From DASXHY01 sp035552155 (GTDB lineage: Bacteria > Verrucomicrobiota > Verrucomicrobiia > Limisphaerales > DASXHY01), in NCBI GenBank assembly GCA_035552155.1, contig DASZLX010000027.1, forward strand, positions 1 through 64,000: DNA of 64,000 nt. Reading direction: 5' to 3'. The translations under genes and the position numbers were made by a program. The notes beneath the pieces were generated by a model, which saw only the letters and a program-made list of their open reading frames with translations, made no database searches and was not told where the DNA came from. Of this stretch, positions 24,385-32,633 are shown one piece after another (position 1 is the first letter of the stretch; each line of letters starts with the position of its first letter).

Positions 24385-25113
24385 CTGAACCGAATATCAT
24401 TCGCGATTGTGCTGATGACGCTGATAGCCGATGCGACCGACTGTCGCGCCGGCACCGCTGCATCGCCCGGCGATTACGTCGTGCTGTTGCATGGTTTGGG
24501 GCGGACGCCCCTTTCGATGAAGCGGCTGGAATGGAAACTCCGCCGCGAGAACTATCGCGTCCTCAACGTGAGCTATCCTTCGACGCGAGTTTCGATTGAG
24601 GACGCGGCCAATATTTGGCTGGCCCAGGTATTGCGGAAAAAAATCACCGATAAGACCGTCAAAATTCATTTTGCAACTCATTCGCTGGGCGGAATTGTTT
24701 TGCGCCAGTATTTGTCCGGGCATCGAATTGAAAACCTCGGACGGGTGGTGATGCTGGCGCCGCCGAATCAAGGGAGTGAACTGGCGGAAAGGCTCAGGAA
24801 CAATTGTTTTTATCGAATTGCCACTGGCCCCGCCGGCCAGGAATTGGGAATGGATGGTTCCAGTCTGCCGCGACAACTGGGACCGGCCAATTTTGAATTG
24901 GGAATTATCGCCGGGGATCGGTCGCTGAATCCATTGTTCTCAGCGTGGATCCCGGGTCCCGATGATGGAAAGGTTTCCGTGGCCAGCACCTGTCTGGCAG
25001 GGATGCGGGATTTTTTGGTGGTGCATCATTCGCATACGTGGATGACGTGGAACGGAAGTGTAAACGCGGCGGTGACGCGGTTTTTAAGGAGCGGGCGTTT
25101 TGCGGGCGAGTAG
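24379..25113 (+). CDS. Exported alpha/beta-hydrolase (lipase/PGAP1-like)
   Basis: A 244-aa secreted hydrolase. GTG 24379 starts a signal peptide (MHLNRISFAIVLMTLIADATDCRA). Motifs: YVVLLHGLGRTPLSM (oxyanion region), nucleophile elbow FATHSLGGIVLRQY (Ser in THSLGG), an Asp candidate in PDDGKVSV and a catalytic His in HHSHTWM. THSLGG rather than GHSLGG is common in PGAP1-like esterases. The substrate is unknown. It stands alone between folE and thrC; a hairpin (CGTTGC...GCAACG, about 25129-25147) just past the stop may end its transcript. Confidence 0.8.
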   Translation: MHLNRISFAIVLMTLIADATDCRAGTAASPGDYVVLLHGLGRTPLSMKRLEWKLRRENYRVLNVSYPSTRVSIEDAANIWLAQVLRKKITDKTVKIHFATHSLGGIVLRQYLSGHRIENLGRVVMLAPPNQGSELAERLRNNCFYRIATGPAGQELGMDGSSLPRQLGPANFELGIIAGDRSLNPLFSAWIPGPDDGKVSVASTCLAGMRDFLVVHHSHTWMTWNGSVNAAVTRFLRSGRFAGE

Positions 25114-25302
25114 TGTGGGCTATTGCGTTGCAGATTGCGCAACGGTGTAATTCAAAAGTCTCGACCCGCCGCCGAATACCATTCGACGATACAGCAGGGT
25201 GCCACCGTGCGTTACATCACTACGGCTTGAAATGCACGCGATTGCCGTCCATGATATGCGTCTGTCTTGCGCGGCCAAGCCGCGCGACTCAGGAAATTTG
25301 TG

Positions 25303-26649
25303 ATGCCGTATCGAGCCTGGTTCCAATGTATCAACCCGGAGTGCGGAGAGATTTATCCGCTGAACACCGTCGTGTACCAATGCAAACGCTGCAGCTCGTT
25401 GCTGGAGGTCCAGCACGATACCAAGGCGCTGGCCGAACGCAGCGGCGCGCAATGGAAGGCGCTTTTCGAGAAGCGTTACAAGAGCAACGAATGGCCGGTC
25501 GGTTCGGGCGTGTGGGGGAAGAAGGAATGGATTCTGCCGGAGGTGGCCGATGACAACGTCGTTTCGCTCTATGAAGGCGGGACGAATCTTTTTTGGGCCG
25601 AGCGTTTCGGCAAGGTCATCGGGGTGAATAATCTCTGGGTGAAGCTTTGCGGCAACACGCATAGCGGGTCGTTCAAGGACCTGGGCATGACGGTGCTGGT
25701 GTCGCAGGTGAAGCAGATGATTTCTGAAGGCGCGCCGATCAAAGCGGTGGCGTGCGCTTCCACGGGTGACACCTCCGCGGCGCTGGCGACTTATTGCGCG
25801 GCGGCGGGGATTCCGTCGATCGTGCTGTTGCCGCGCGGCAAGATTTCGCTCGCGCAACTCATCCAACCGGTTTCCAACGGCTCGCTCGTGTTGTATCTCG
25901 ATACGGATTTCGACGGTTGCATGAAGCTGGTGCAGGAAATCACCAAGGACGAAACGCTGTACCTGGCGAATTCCATGAATTCGTTGCGCGTCGAGGGCCA
26001 GAAGACGGTGGGGGTGGAAATCGCGCAGCAATTTGATTGGCATGTGCCGGACGTGATGATTATCCCGGGCGGAAATCTGGGCAACGTGTCCGCGCTGGGC
26101 AAGGGTCTGCTGATGATGCGCGATCTCGGTTTGATTACGAAGCTGCCGCGGATTGTGGTGGCGCAGGCCGAGCGGGCGAATCCGTTATATCGTTCGTATT
26201 TGAAAAATTTCGAGACGTTCGAACCCATCCAGGCGCAAAAGACGCTGGCGAGCGCGATTCAAATCGGCAACCCGGTGAGCATCCAGAAAGCGATCCGGAT
26301 TTTGAAGCAGTTCAATGGAGTGGTGGAGCAGGCCACCGAGGAGGAATTGGCGGATGCCGCGGCGTTGGGCGACCGGACGGGGATGTTCAATGACCCGCAC
26401 ACCGGCGTGGCGCTAGCGGTGTTAATCAAACTTTTGAAAGCCGGAAAGATCGACAAGGCGGAGCAGGTCGTCGTGATTTCGACGGCGCACGGATTGAAAT
26501 TTGTGGAAATGAAAGTGCAATATCATCAACGCGAAATGGATTTTCCATGTCGCTACTCCAACCAACCGATTGAATTGCCCGCGCGATTGGACGCGGTGAA
26601 GGAGGCGCTGAACAAGGCGCTCGCAGAAAAGGGGCGATTCGATGTCTAA
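25303..26649 (+). CDS. thrC: Threonine synthase
   Basis: A 448-aa PLP enzyme converting O-phosphohomoserine to threonine. An N-terminal zinc-ribbon-like segment (CINPECGEIYP ... CKRCSSLLEV) precedes the fold-type II core: PLP lysine in HSGSFKDLGM, ACASTGDTSAAL, the phosphate loop in PGGNLGNVSALGKG and C-terminal STAHGLKF. ATG 25303 has AGGA about 9 bases upstream; a 7-bp hairpin (GCGCGGC-CAA-GCCGCGC, 25269-25285) lies just before it. The stop overlaps the next gene by eight bases, coupling it to a cystathionine synthase-like enzyme that competes for activated homoserine. Confidence 0.92.
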   Translation: MPYRAWFQCINPECGEIYPLNTVVYQCKRCSSLLEVQHDTKALAERSGAQWKALFEKRYKSNEWPVGSGVWGKKEWILPEVADDNVVSLYEGGTNLFWAERFGKVIGVNNLWVKLCGNTHSGSFKDLGMTVLVSQVKQMISEGAPIKAVACASTGDTSAALATYCAAAGIPSIVLLPRGKISLAQLIQPVSNGSLVLYLDTDFDGCMKLVQEITKDETLYLANSMNSLRVEGQKTVGVEIAQQFDWHVPDVMIIPGGNLGNVSALGKGLLMMRDLGLITKLPRIVVAQAERANPLYRSYLKNFETFEPIQAQKTLASAIQIGNPVSIQKAIRILKQFNGVVEQATEEELADAAALGDRTGMFNDPHTGVALAVLIKLLKAGKIDKAEQVVVISTAHGLKFVEMKVQYHQREMDFPCRYSNQPIELPARLDAVKEALNKALAEKGRFDV

Positions 26650-27847
26650 AAAATCAACGCCCCGCTCCTGGGGACCGGCAACCGTCGCGATTCATGGCAC
26701 CGGCAAAGTCCGCAAGGCTTACCACGCGGTTTCCACGCCGATCGTCCAGACTTCGAATTACAGTTTTGACTCCACCGACGAGGTGATGGAGTTCATGAAG
26801 GCCAAGGCGCAGGGCCGCATCATCCGCGAGCACGAGTACGGCCGCTATTTTAATCCCACGCAGCAGGAAGTGGAACGCAAGCTCGCGGCCATCGAAGGCG
26901 CAGAGCGTGCGATTACATTTTCGAGCGGCATGAGCGCGCTGATCCTGACGGTGCTGGCATATGTCAAAAAGGGCGGGCATGTCGTGTTCACAAGCGATTG
27001 CTACCGGCAGACGCGGGATTTCGCGAACAATTGGCTGACGAAATTCGGCATTGAATCGACGTTCGTGGACCCGACGGCGGATGCGATCGAGCAGGCCATT
27101 CGCACGAACACGAATCTTATTTTCACCGAGTTGCCGACGAATCCGTTTTTGCGCGTGGTGGATTTGGCGGCCATTGTGAAAGTGGCGAAACGGCACCAGA
27201 TACTGACGGTGGTGGATCCCACGCTGGCGACGCCGTATAACATCCGCCCCCTGGAAATGGGCGTGGACATCGTGGTGCATTCGGCCACGAAATATTTGGG
27301 TGGCCATAACGACCTCGTGGCAGGCGTCGCATTGGGCGGGCACGCGTTGTTGGAGGATTTGAACAAATTTGAGCGCATGGTGGGCGCGACGCCGGGACCG
27401 CACACGTGTTTTCTGCTCGAGCGCGGCTTGAAAACGTTTGGGCTGCGCATGGAGCATCACAATCGCGCGGGATTGGCGGTGGCGCAGTTTTTGGAAAATC
27501 ATCCGAAGGTGGAGAAAGTGTTTTATCCCGGGCTGAAATCGCATCCGGATTATCAGGTGGCGAAGAAACAGATGCGCGGGTGCGGGAGCGTGATCAGCAT
27601 TCGGGTGAAAGGCAATAACCGGCAAACCTGCCGGTTCATCGACGCGCTGGATTTATTTTTGATCACGCCCAGCCTGGGAGGCTCGGAGAGCCTGGTGACG
27701 CAAATGGCGGTGATGTCGTTTTTCGATTACACGCCGGAGTTTCGGAAAGCATTGGGCATCACGGACAATCTGGTGCGTCTGGCGCTGGGGCTGGAAGACG
27801 TGGAAGATTTGATTGCCGATTTGGACCAGGCGCTGGGCAAGGTTTGA
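26642..27847 (+). CDS. metB: Cystathionine gamma-synthase / trans-sulfuration PLP enzyme
   Basis: A 401-aa Cys/Met-metabolism PLP protein. The internal aldimine lysine is K217 in SATKYLGGHND. YGRYFNPTQQEVERKLAAIEGAERAI, FSSGMSA and TPSLGGSESLVTQ are family hallmarks. It could be cystathionine gamma-synthase, O-acylhomoserine sulfhydrylase or a lyase; coupling to threonine synthase favours use of activated homoserine and so a synthase, but the sequence alone does not settle it. Overlaps thrC by eight bases. Confidence 0.88.
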   Translation: MSKKSTPRSWGPATVAIHGTGKVRKAYHAVSTPIVQTSNYSFDSTDEVMEFMKAKAQGRIIREHEYGRYFNPTQQEVERKLAAIEGAERAITFSSGMSALILTVLAYVKKGGHVVFTSDCYRQTRDFANNWLTKFGIESTFVDPTADAIEQAIRTNTNLIFTELPTNPFLRVVDLAAIVKVAKRHQILTVVDPTLATPYNIRPLEMGVDIVVHSATKYLGGHNDLVAGVALGGHALLEDLNKFERMVGATPGPHTCFLLERGLKTFGLRMEHHNRAGLAVAQFLENHPKVEKVFYPGLKSHPDYQVAKKQMRGCGSVISIRVKGNNRQTCRFIDALDLFLITPSLGGSESLVTQMAVMSFFDYTPEFRKALGITDNLVRLALGLEDVEDLIADLDQALGKV

Positions 27848-27985
27848 AGATAGCCCAGTCACTGATTTCAACGCAAAGGCGCAAAGGTGCGAAGACGCGG
27901 AAAGCACGAAGGCTGTGTTTGCCTGTCGGTTCCTGAAGCACTGCTTTCCTAATTCACTTCCTTTGCATCCCGGCACCTGTGGTCG

Positions 27986-29005
27986 CTACGGTTTTAAGGG
28001 CGCAGGGGCTGAGTTCGTGTGAGAGCCGGTCGCAGTCGCTTCCGCATTCTCCGGCGGGGTGTTGGTCACTGTTTCCGGATGTTCGTGATCGTGGAGGCTG
28101 CGCACCAGGCGTTTTTTGAGATCGTCATACATGGGGTTGGTGACGGAATCCAGACGCGCCTGCGCATTGGCGAAGTGGCCGGCAGCGGTCTGAATTCTGG
28201 CGAAATGGAGGTAGACTCCTTCGCGCTCGATTTCGTCATGCGCCAAACTCAGCGTGTTGGTCCAGGAGGCGAGGGCATCGTTCGTCCGCAAGGGCTTGAT
28301 GCCGTAGTAAGTCAAGGCGACGTCGCTGGCCAATTCGAAATTCGTGGGGTCCAGCCGGGTGGCATTGCTGTAGAGCATCAACGCCTTATCGAAAACCTGC
28401 TGTTCATTGATGTGATAATATTCCTTCACATCTTTCCGATATAGAAAAACCGTTGTGCCGAAGTTCTGGTAATAGACGGGCTCGGTAGGATCGAGTTGAA
28501 TGGCCTTTTCGTAGCAGGCGAAGGCGTTGGTCATGGGGCCGTGCTCGCCGTAATAATTCGCCAGGTTGTTCCAGATGGAGGGAATGGTGGGATCAATCTC
28601 GCGGGCTTTCACGAGTTGCTCCATTTCGCCGTCTTCGTCGCCCATATCGTGCAGAAAGCTCGCGTAAGCGATGCGCCCCTGCGCGTATTTGGGATGGCGC
28701 TGAATAAAATCCTGGTAGGCTTTGCGGGAAGGCTCGAAGCGGTCTCGGATGCGGCGGTTCAATTCGGCTGCCGGAATCGCGGCGCCCTTGGCGGCGAATT
28801 CCTGGTTCTGGCGAATCCAACCGTCCACTTCCGCGGCGGCGGCATCATCGTCATCCTCAATTTTCTGAAGTTCCTTTTCGACGGGATTGTTGGTGTCGAT
28901 GGCGGCAATGGAAACGCCGGTGGTTTCAGTGATGAGATTGCTGAGGGCGGCGGGTTGGTTGGTTGCGACCAGCGCGCCGAGGACCCCGATTAAAAGGTTG
29001 CTCAC
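27986..29005 (-). CDS. TPR-repeat protein, probably exported or membrane-anchored
   Basis: A 339-aa protein with a weakly hydrophobic N-terminus (LLIGVLGALVATNQPAAL), an acidic linker (KIEDDDDAAAAEVD) and several tetratricopeptide repeats from about 85 to 290, such as YAQGRIAYASFLHDMGD, PSIWNNLANYYGEHGPMTNAFACYEKAIQLDP and ATRLDPTNFELASDVALTYYG. The C-terminal 35 residues are Pro/Thr/Ala-rich. TPRs bind partner proteins; which ones is unknown. It is divergent from the coiled-coil membrane protein gene at 29213. Confidence 0.75.
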   Translation of the reverse strand: MSNLLIGVLGALVATNQPAALSNLITETTGVSIAAIDTNNPVEKELQKIEDDDDAAAAEVDGWIRQNQEFAAKGAAIPAAELNRRIRDRFEPSRKAYQDFIQRHPKYAQGRIAYASFLHDMGDEDGEMEQLVKAREIDPTIPSIWNNLANYYGEHGPMTNAFACYEKAIQLDPTEPVYYQNFGTTVFLYRKDVKEYYHINEQQVFDKALMLYSNATRLDPTNFELASDVALTYYGIKPLRTNDALASWTNTLSLAHDEIEREGVYLHFARIQTAAGHFANAQARLDSVTNPMYDDLKKRLVRSLHDHEHPETVTNTPPENAEATATGSHTNSAPAPLKP

Positions 29006-29149
29006 AGCGATAAATTAACATGCGCAAAGGCGAAGTCGAGCGCGCGCAAAAAAGACTGCTAATAATAGTGTCTGCGGCAGCATTCCCTCCTCGTAAACCC
29101 ATTTTGCCGAGCAGCGGCGCCCGGGTTCAAAGGCACCCCACGAAGGGCG

Positions 29150-29178
29150 TTGACACACCGTCGGCCACCGTCTAGTCT
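29150..29178 (+). promoter_or_regulatory. Candidate sigma-70 promoter
   Basis: A perfect TTGACA (29150-29155), a 17-bp spacer and TAGTCT (29173-29178) lie 35 bp before the ATG of the coiled-coil membrane protein gene. The -35 is perfect, the -10 weak. Confidence 0.5.
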
Positions 29179-29212
29179 GGCAGAACGTAAGCAACACTTT
29201 TAGAACCGAGCC

Positions 29213-29983
29213 ATGTTGATTCGAATCAGTCTTATCGTCGCCATCATCGCTGGACTGGCCGTTGGAGGACTCAATTTTTTCAAAGTCAAAAAGATTATTG
29301 AAGTCACACGGCAACAGCGGGACGACTTCCACACCCAGTTGGACAAAACCACGGCTGAACTCCACACAACGAAGTCTAATTTGACCAAGGCCACGAATGA
29401 GCTGGCCCAGACGAAGACGGAACTGGCCACCACGAAAAAAGACCTCTCCAGCGCCATTGCCGCGCAAGCGGACCTCAAGAAACAGATTGCCTCGCTGCAG
29501 GATAATTTGAACACGTCCGAGAAAAATCTCACCGACGCCAAGATTGAATTGGATAAGTATCACGCGGCTTTCCCGAATCCTGAGCAGGCGTTGAGCGTGG
29601 CCAAGGACATGAAAGCGCTGCAGGAACGGGTGGACGCCATTGAAGACGAGAAGAAAATTCTGCAACGGCAAAATTCCCGCCTCCAGGCGAGATTGGACAT
29701 CTACGAGCATCCGGACCGGCCCGTGCCGTTGCCGGCCACGTTGATCGGAAAGATTTTAGTGGCGGATCCCAAGTGGGATTTCGTGGTTTTGAATGTGGGT
29801 GAAGACCAGGGTGCGGTTGAACGCGGCGAAATGCTGGTGAATCGCGACGGCAAACTGGTGGCGAAGGTTCGCATCACCAGCGTCCAGAAGGATCGTTGCA
29901 TTGCCAATGTGTTGCCCGGTTGGAAATTGGGCGAAGTTTTGGAAGGGGACCAGGTCATCCCCGCTTATCCGGCGCAGTCATGA
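29213..29983 (+). CDS. Membrane-anchored coiled-coil protein with MreC-like C-terminal domain
   Basis: A 256-aa protein: one N-terminal transmembrane helix (about 5-23, ISLIVAIIAGLAVGGLNF), a long heptad-rich coiled coil (about 30-165, TTAELHTTKSNLTKATNELAQTKTEL...) and a small beta-rich C-terminal domain (about 175-250) with VLNVGEDQGAVERGEMLVNRDGKLVAKVRI, resembling the barrel repeats of MreC. It is not MreC itself: no mreB/mreD neighbours and a different order. Probably a periplasmic scaffolding protein. The stop overlaps a small lipoprotein gene by four bases. Confidence 0.75.
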   Translation: MLIRISLIVAIIAGLAVGGLNFFKVKKIIEVTRQQRDDFHTQLDKTTAELHTTKSNLTKATNELAQTKTELATTKKDLSSAIAAQADLKKQIASLQDNLNTSEKNLTDAKIELDKYHAAFPNPEQALSVAKDMKALQERVDAIEDEKKILQRQNSRLQARLDIYEHPDRPVPLPATLIGKILVADPKWDFVVLNVGEDQGAVERGEMLVNRDGKLVAKVRITSVQKDRCIANVLPGWKLGEVLEGDQVIPAYPAQS

Positions 29984-30147
29984 AACGTTTGGGTTCGAGT
30001 TGCTTGCTATTGATGCTGTTTGCGCTGCTGCTTTTGGCGGCCAGCGGTTGTGCAAGCACCGAGCCGGACAACGCCTCGGTGCGCCCGTGGGATTCACCGA
30101 TGGGATGGGAAAACGGGATTCCCAGCGGGATGTATCAGCAGCATTGA
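29980..30147 (+). CDS. Small lipoprotein
   Basis: A 55-aa protein with a strong lipoprotein signal (MKRLGSSCLLLMLFALLLLAASGC, Cys 24) and only about 31 mature residues (ASTEPDNASVRPWDSP...MYQQH). The Trp/Pro-rich WDSPMGWENGIPSGM segment is typical of tiny verrucomicrobial lipoproteins. The start overlaps the coiled-coil gene stop (ATGA), so the two are made together and may form one envelope complex. Function unknown. Confidence 0.75.
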   Translation: MKRLGSSCLLLMLFALLLLAASGCASTEPDNASVRPWDSPMGWENGIPSGMYQQH

Positions 30148-30270
30148 GTTGATACTTCGGAGAGCGCGCCCGCCCGGGCGCCGAACTTGGTGGCGCGAGG
30201 AGTCACTGAATCACAAAAATTTCAAGCGTTAGAAGCCGCGAGGCGCGACTCACTGCGCTCGTTCCCCGTT

Positions 30271-31830
30271 TTACTTTGCCACTTCCACGCAACGAGTTTC
30301 GCGAATGACGGTGATTTTGATCTGGCCGGGATATTGCAGCTCGTTTTGAATTTTTGAGGCAATGTTGCGCGCCAGGACGAATGCTTCCTCGTCGTTCACT
30401 TTCTCCGGCTGGACGAACACGCGCAATTCGCGACCGGCCTGGACCGCAAAGGATTTTTCCACGCCCGGCATCGAAGAGGCGATTTTTTCCAGGTCCTCGA
30501 TGCGTTTCAAATAGGTGGACATGGTTTCGGAGCGGGCGCCCGGGCGCGAAGCGCTGATGGCATCCGCCGCGCTCACCAGAATTCCCAACGGCCCGACCGG
30601 CGGCACGTCGTTGTGGTGGGAGGCCACGCCGTTCACGACCGCTTCGGATTCGCCGTAGCGTTTGATTAAATCCGCGCCCACGACTGCGTGCGGCCCTTCG
30701 ATTTCATGGTTCACGGCTTTGCCGATGTCGTGCAGCAGGCCGGCCCGTTTGGCCGAAGTGATGTCCACGCCCAATTCCGCCGCCATGAGCGCCATGAGAT
30801 GCGCGACTTCGACGGAATGATCGAGGATGTTTTGCGCATAACTGTGCCGAAAATGCAATCGGCCCAGCAGTTTTACGATTTCCGGATGCATGGCCGGCAA
30901 CCCGGCTTTGGCCACGGCGTCTTCCCCGAGTCGCACGATGGTTTCCTCCATTTCCCGGTTCACCGCGGCGACGACTTCCTCGATGCGCGTGGGGTGAATG
31001 CGGCCGTCCTGGATAAGACGGGACATGGCTTCACGGGCAATTTCGCGCCGCACGGGGTCAAAGCCGGAAATAACCACCGCGCCGGGGGTATCGTCCACGA
31101 GTATGGTGACGCCCGCGGCGGCCTCAAAGGCACGGATGTTCCGGCCTTCGCGGCCGATGATGCGGCCTTTGATTTCCTCGCTGGGCAGGGCGAGGCTGGC
31201 AGTGGAATTCTCGGAAGTGTGCTCGCTCGCGTAACGCTGAATGGCGACGCTGATGATCTGCCGCGCTTTTTCCTCGGCCCGCGATTTGGCGTCGTCGAGG
31301 ATGCGGCGGGCCAGGTTGCTGGCGTCGCTGGAGGCTTCCTGCTCCACTACTTTCAGGAGTTTCTCGCGGGCCTCGAGCTCGCTGAGGCCGGAGAGTTTTT
31401 GCAATTGCTCGCGGGCCTGGATTTTGATGCCGGCCACTTCGCGTTTTTCGGCATCCAGGGCGGTGATTTGTGTTTCGAGCGTTTGCTTTTGCTCTTTCAG
31501 CGCCTTTTCGGCCTGCATCATTTGCTGGAACTGGGAATTGATGAGACCCTCGCGCTCGGCGAGGCGCCGCTCGGATTCGGCGCGTTCGGCGCGGCGGTCG
31601 GCAAAGGATTGCTCGATCTGTTCGCGAAGTTTCAACGCGTCCTGGCTGGCGGCCGCGCGGGCATCGCGCTGGATGGTTTCCGCGTCGTTGCGGGCCTTGT
31701 CGAGCAACGCCTGGGTTTCGAGGGAGCGTGCCTTTTGAAGATTGCGTTCCCGCCACCAAAGCAGGAGAAAGCAAATGACCGCGCCGGCCGCAAACAAAGC
31801 GGCGCCTTCTAAAATATTCGCCAAAAACAT
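30271..31830 (-). CDS. rny: Ribonuclease Y
   Basis: A 519-aa membrane-bound endoribonuclease that starts mRNA decay. One N-terminal helix (about 8-28, GAALFAAGAVICFLLLWW), a long charged coiled coil (about 30-200), a KH domain (IIGREGRNIRAFEAAAGVTILVDD) and an HD domain with HDIGKAVNHE as metal-binding pair. ATG 31830 gives the family length; the longer frame to 31887 would run into the upstream gene. It lies 20 bp after the 5-FCL gene, likely co-transcribed. Confidence 0.95.
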   Translation of the reverse strand: MFLANILEGAALFAAGAVICFLLLWWRERNLQKARSLETQALLDKARNDAETIQRDARAAASQDALKLREQIEQSFADRRAERAESERRLAEREGLINSQFQQMMQAEKALKEQKQTLETQITALDAEKREVAGIKIQAREQLQKLSGLSELEAREKLLKVVEQEASSDASNLARRILDDAKSRAEEKARQIISVAIQRYASEHTSENSTASLALPSEEIKGRIIGREGRNIRAFEAAAGVTILVDDTPGAVVISGFDPVRREIAREAMSRLIQDGRIHPTRIEEVVAAVNREMEETIVRLGEDAVAKAGLPAMHPEIVKLLGRLHFRHSYAQNILDHSVEVAHLMALMAAELGVDITSAKRAGLLHDIGKAVNHEIEGPHAVVGADLIKRYGESEAVVNGVASHHNDVPPVGPLGILVSAADAISASRPGARSETMSTYLKRIEDLEKIASSMPGVEKSFAVQAGRELRVFVQPEKVNDEEAFVLARNIASKIQNELQYPGQIKITVIRETRCVEVAK

Positions 31831-31850
31831 CGTTTCAGAACCGCGCGCTG

Positions 31851-32423
31851 CTATGGCTCGATCCAGCGCGTCGGCGTCAGGATACAATTCAAATGAACGT
31901 CATGCGGTTCGACCGGGACTGCCTCGACAATTTGTTCGTCGAAAGCGACTCCGCAGGTCCTGCCGCGCACGGACTCCAGCAGTTGGTCATAAAACCCTTT
32001 ACCCCGGCCAAGCCGGCGACCGTATGCATCAAAAGCTACACCCGGCACCAGAATCAAGTCCAGCCGGTTCGATGGAATGGCGATACAATGGCCGCCGGGC
32101 TCGCGGATGCCGTATTGGCCGGCGCTGAGGTCCTGGGCGATGTCAGTAATCTGGCACGCGACGTAACGGCCCGTCGCGGAATCGAAGCGGGGCAGGGCGA
32201 TGGTTTTGCCGGCCGCAAGGCCATCGCGCAACAGCGGCCAGATGTCCAGTTCGCCGGGCAGCGGGGCGTAGAAGAAAACGAGTTGCGCGCGTTCCCACAC
32301 GGGTTGTTGCTCCAATCGAGCGCAGGCCTGGGCGGAAGCGGCGGCGCGCTGGTCCGGAGGCAGGGATTTGATGCGCGCGCGAATTTGCTGGCGCAGAGTT
32401 GATTTATTCTCGCGTGGATCCAT
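31851..32423 (-). CDS. ygfA: 5-formyltetrahydrofolate cyclo-ligase
   Basis: A 190-aa enzyme making 5,10-methenyl-THF from 5-formyl-THF with ATP. Motifs: LRQQIRARIKSLPP at the N-terminus, FFYAPLPGELD, KTIALPRF, LDLILVPGVAFDAYGRRLGRGKGFYDQLL (the GRGKGxYD signature) and GVAFDEQIV. ATG 32423 is preferred over a TTG 12 bases upstream. In many proteobacteria this gene directly follows the 6S RNA gene; a structured region in just that position is described below. Confidence 0.9.
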   Translation of the reverse strand: MDPRENKSTLRQQIRARIKSLPPDQRAAASAQACARLEQQPVWERAQLVFFYAPLPGELDIWPLLRDGLAAGKTIALPRFDSATGRYVACQITDIAQDLSAGQYGIREPGGHCIAIPSNRLDLILVPGVAFDAYGRRLGRGKGFYDQLLESVRGRTCGVAFDEQIVEAVPVEPHDVHLNCILTPTRWIEP

Positions 32424-32464
32424 TTTTTCAACCAATTGGCTTAAAGTTATATCACGGGAAAATG

Positions 32465-32607
32465 GGCGGCAATATATTGCGGGACGCTCGGTGGAGCGGA
32501 AAGGCTCGCACGATTTCCGGGAAAAAGCAGAGCTTCCTTACGCCGGCTGCAGCGAGATGTAACATGAAATGAGGACAGGCCCCGCTTCCTCTATCACTTG
32601 CCATCGG
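32465..32607 (-). ncRNA. ssrS: Candidate 6S RNA upstream of the 5-FCL gene
   Basis: On the minus strand this stretch folds as a long hairpin with a central bubble. Closing stem GGCAA (32602-32598) with UUGCC (32472-32468) and GCGGGGC with GUCCCGC (7 bp, one G-U); then a largely open region CUGUCCUCAUUUCAUGUUAC on one side; then a terminal arm closed by CUCGC/GCGAG with inner GGAAGC...UUUUUCC pairing. A small hairpin CGCUC-CAC-CGAGCG lies on the 3' side of the bubble. The 5' text GCGGGGCCUGUCC...AUUUCAU resembles E. coli 6S RNA (GCGGGCCAGUCC...AUUUCAU). It ends about 45 bases before the cyclo-ligase gene, the ssrS-ygfA order. TACAGAAT (32623-32616) could be its -10 box. No coding signal is seen. 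Candidate only. Confidence 0.5.
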
Positions 32608-32633
32608 CTCGCGCGATTCTGTAGGTTTGGCCG

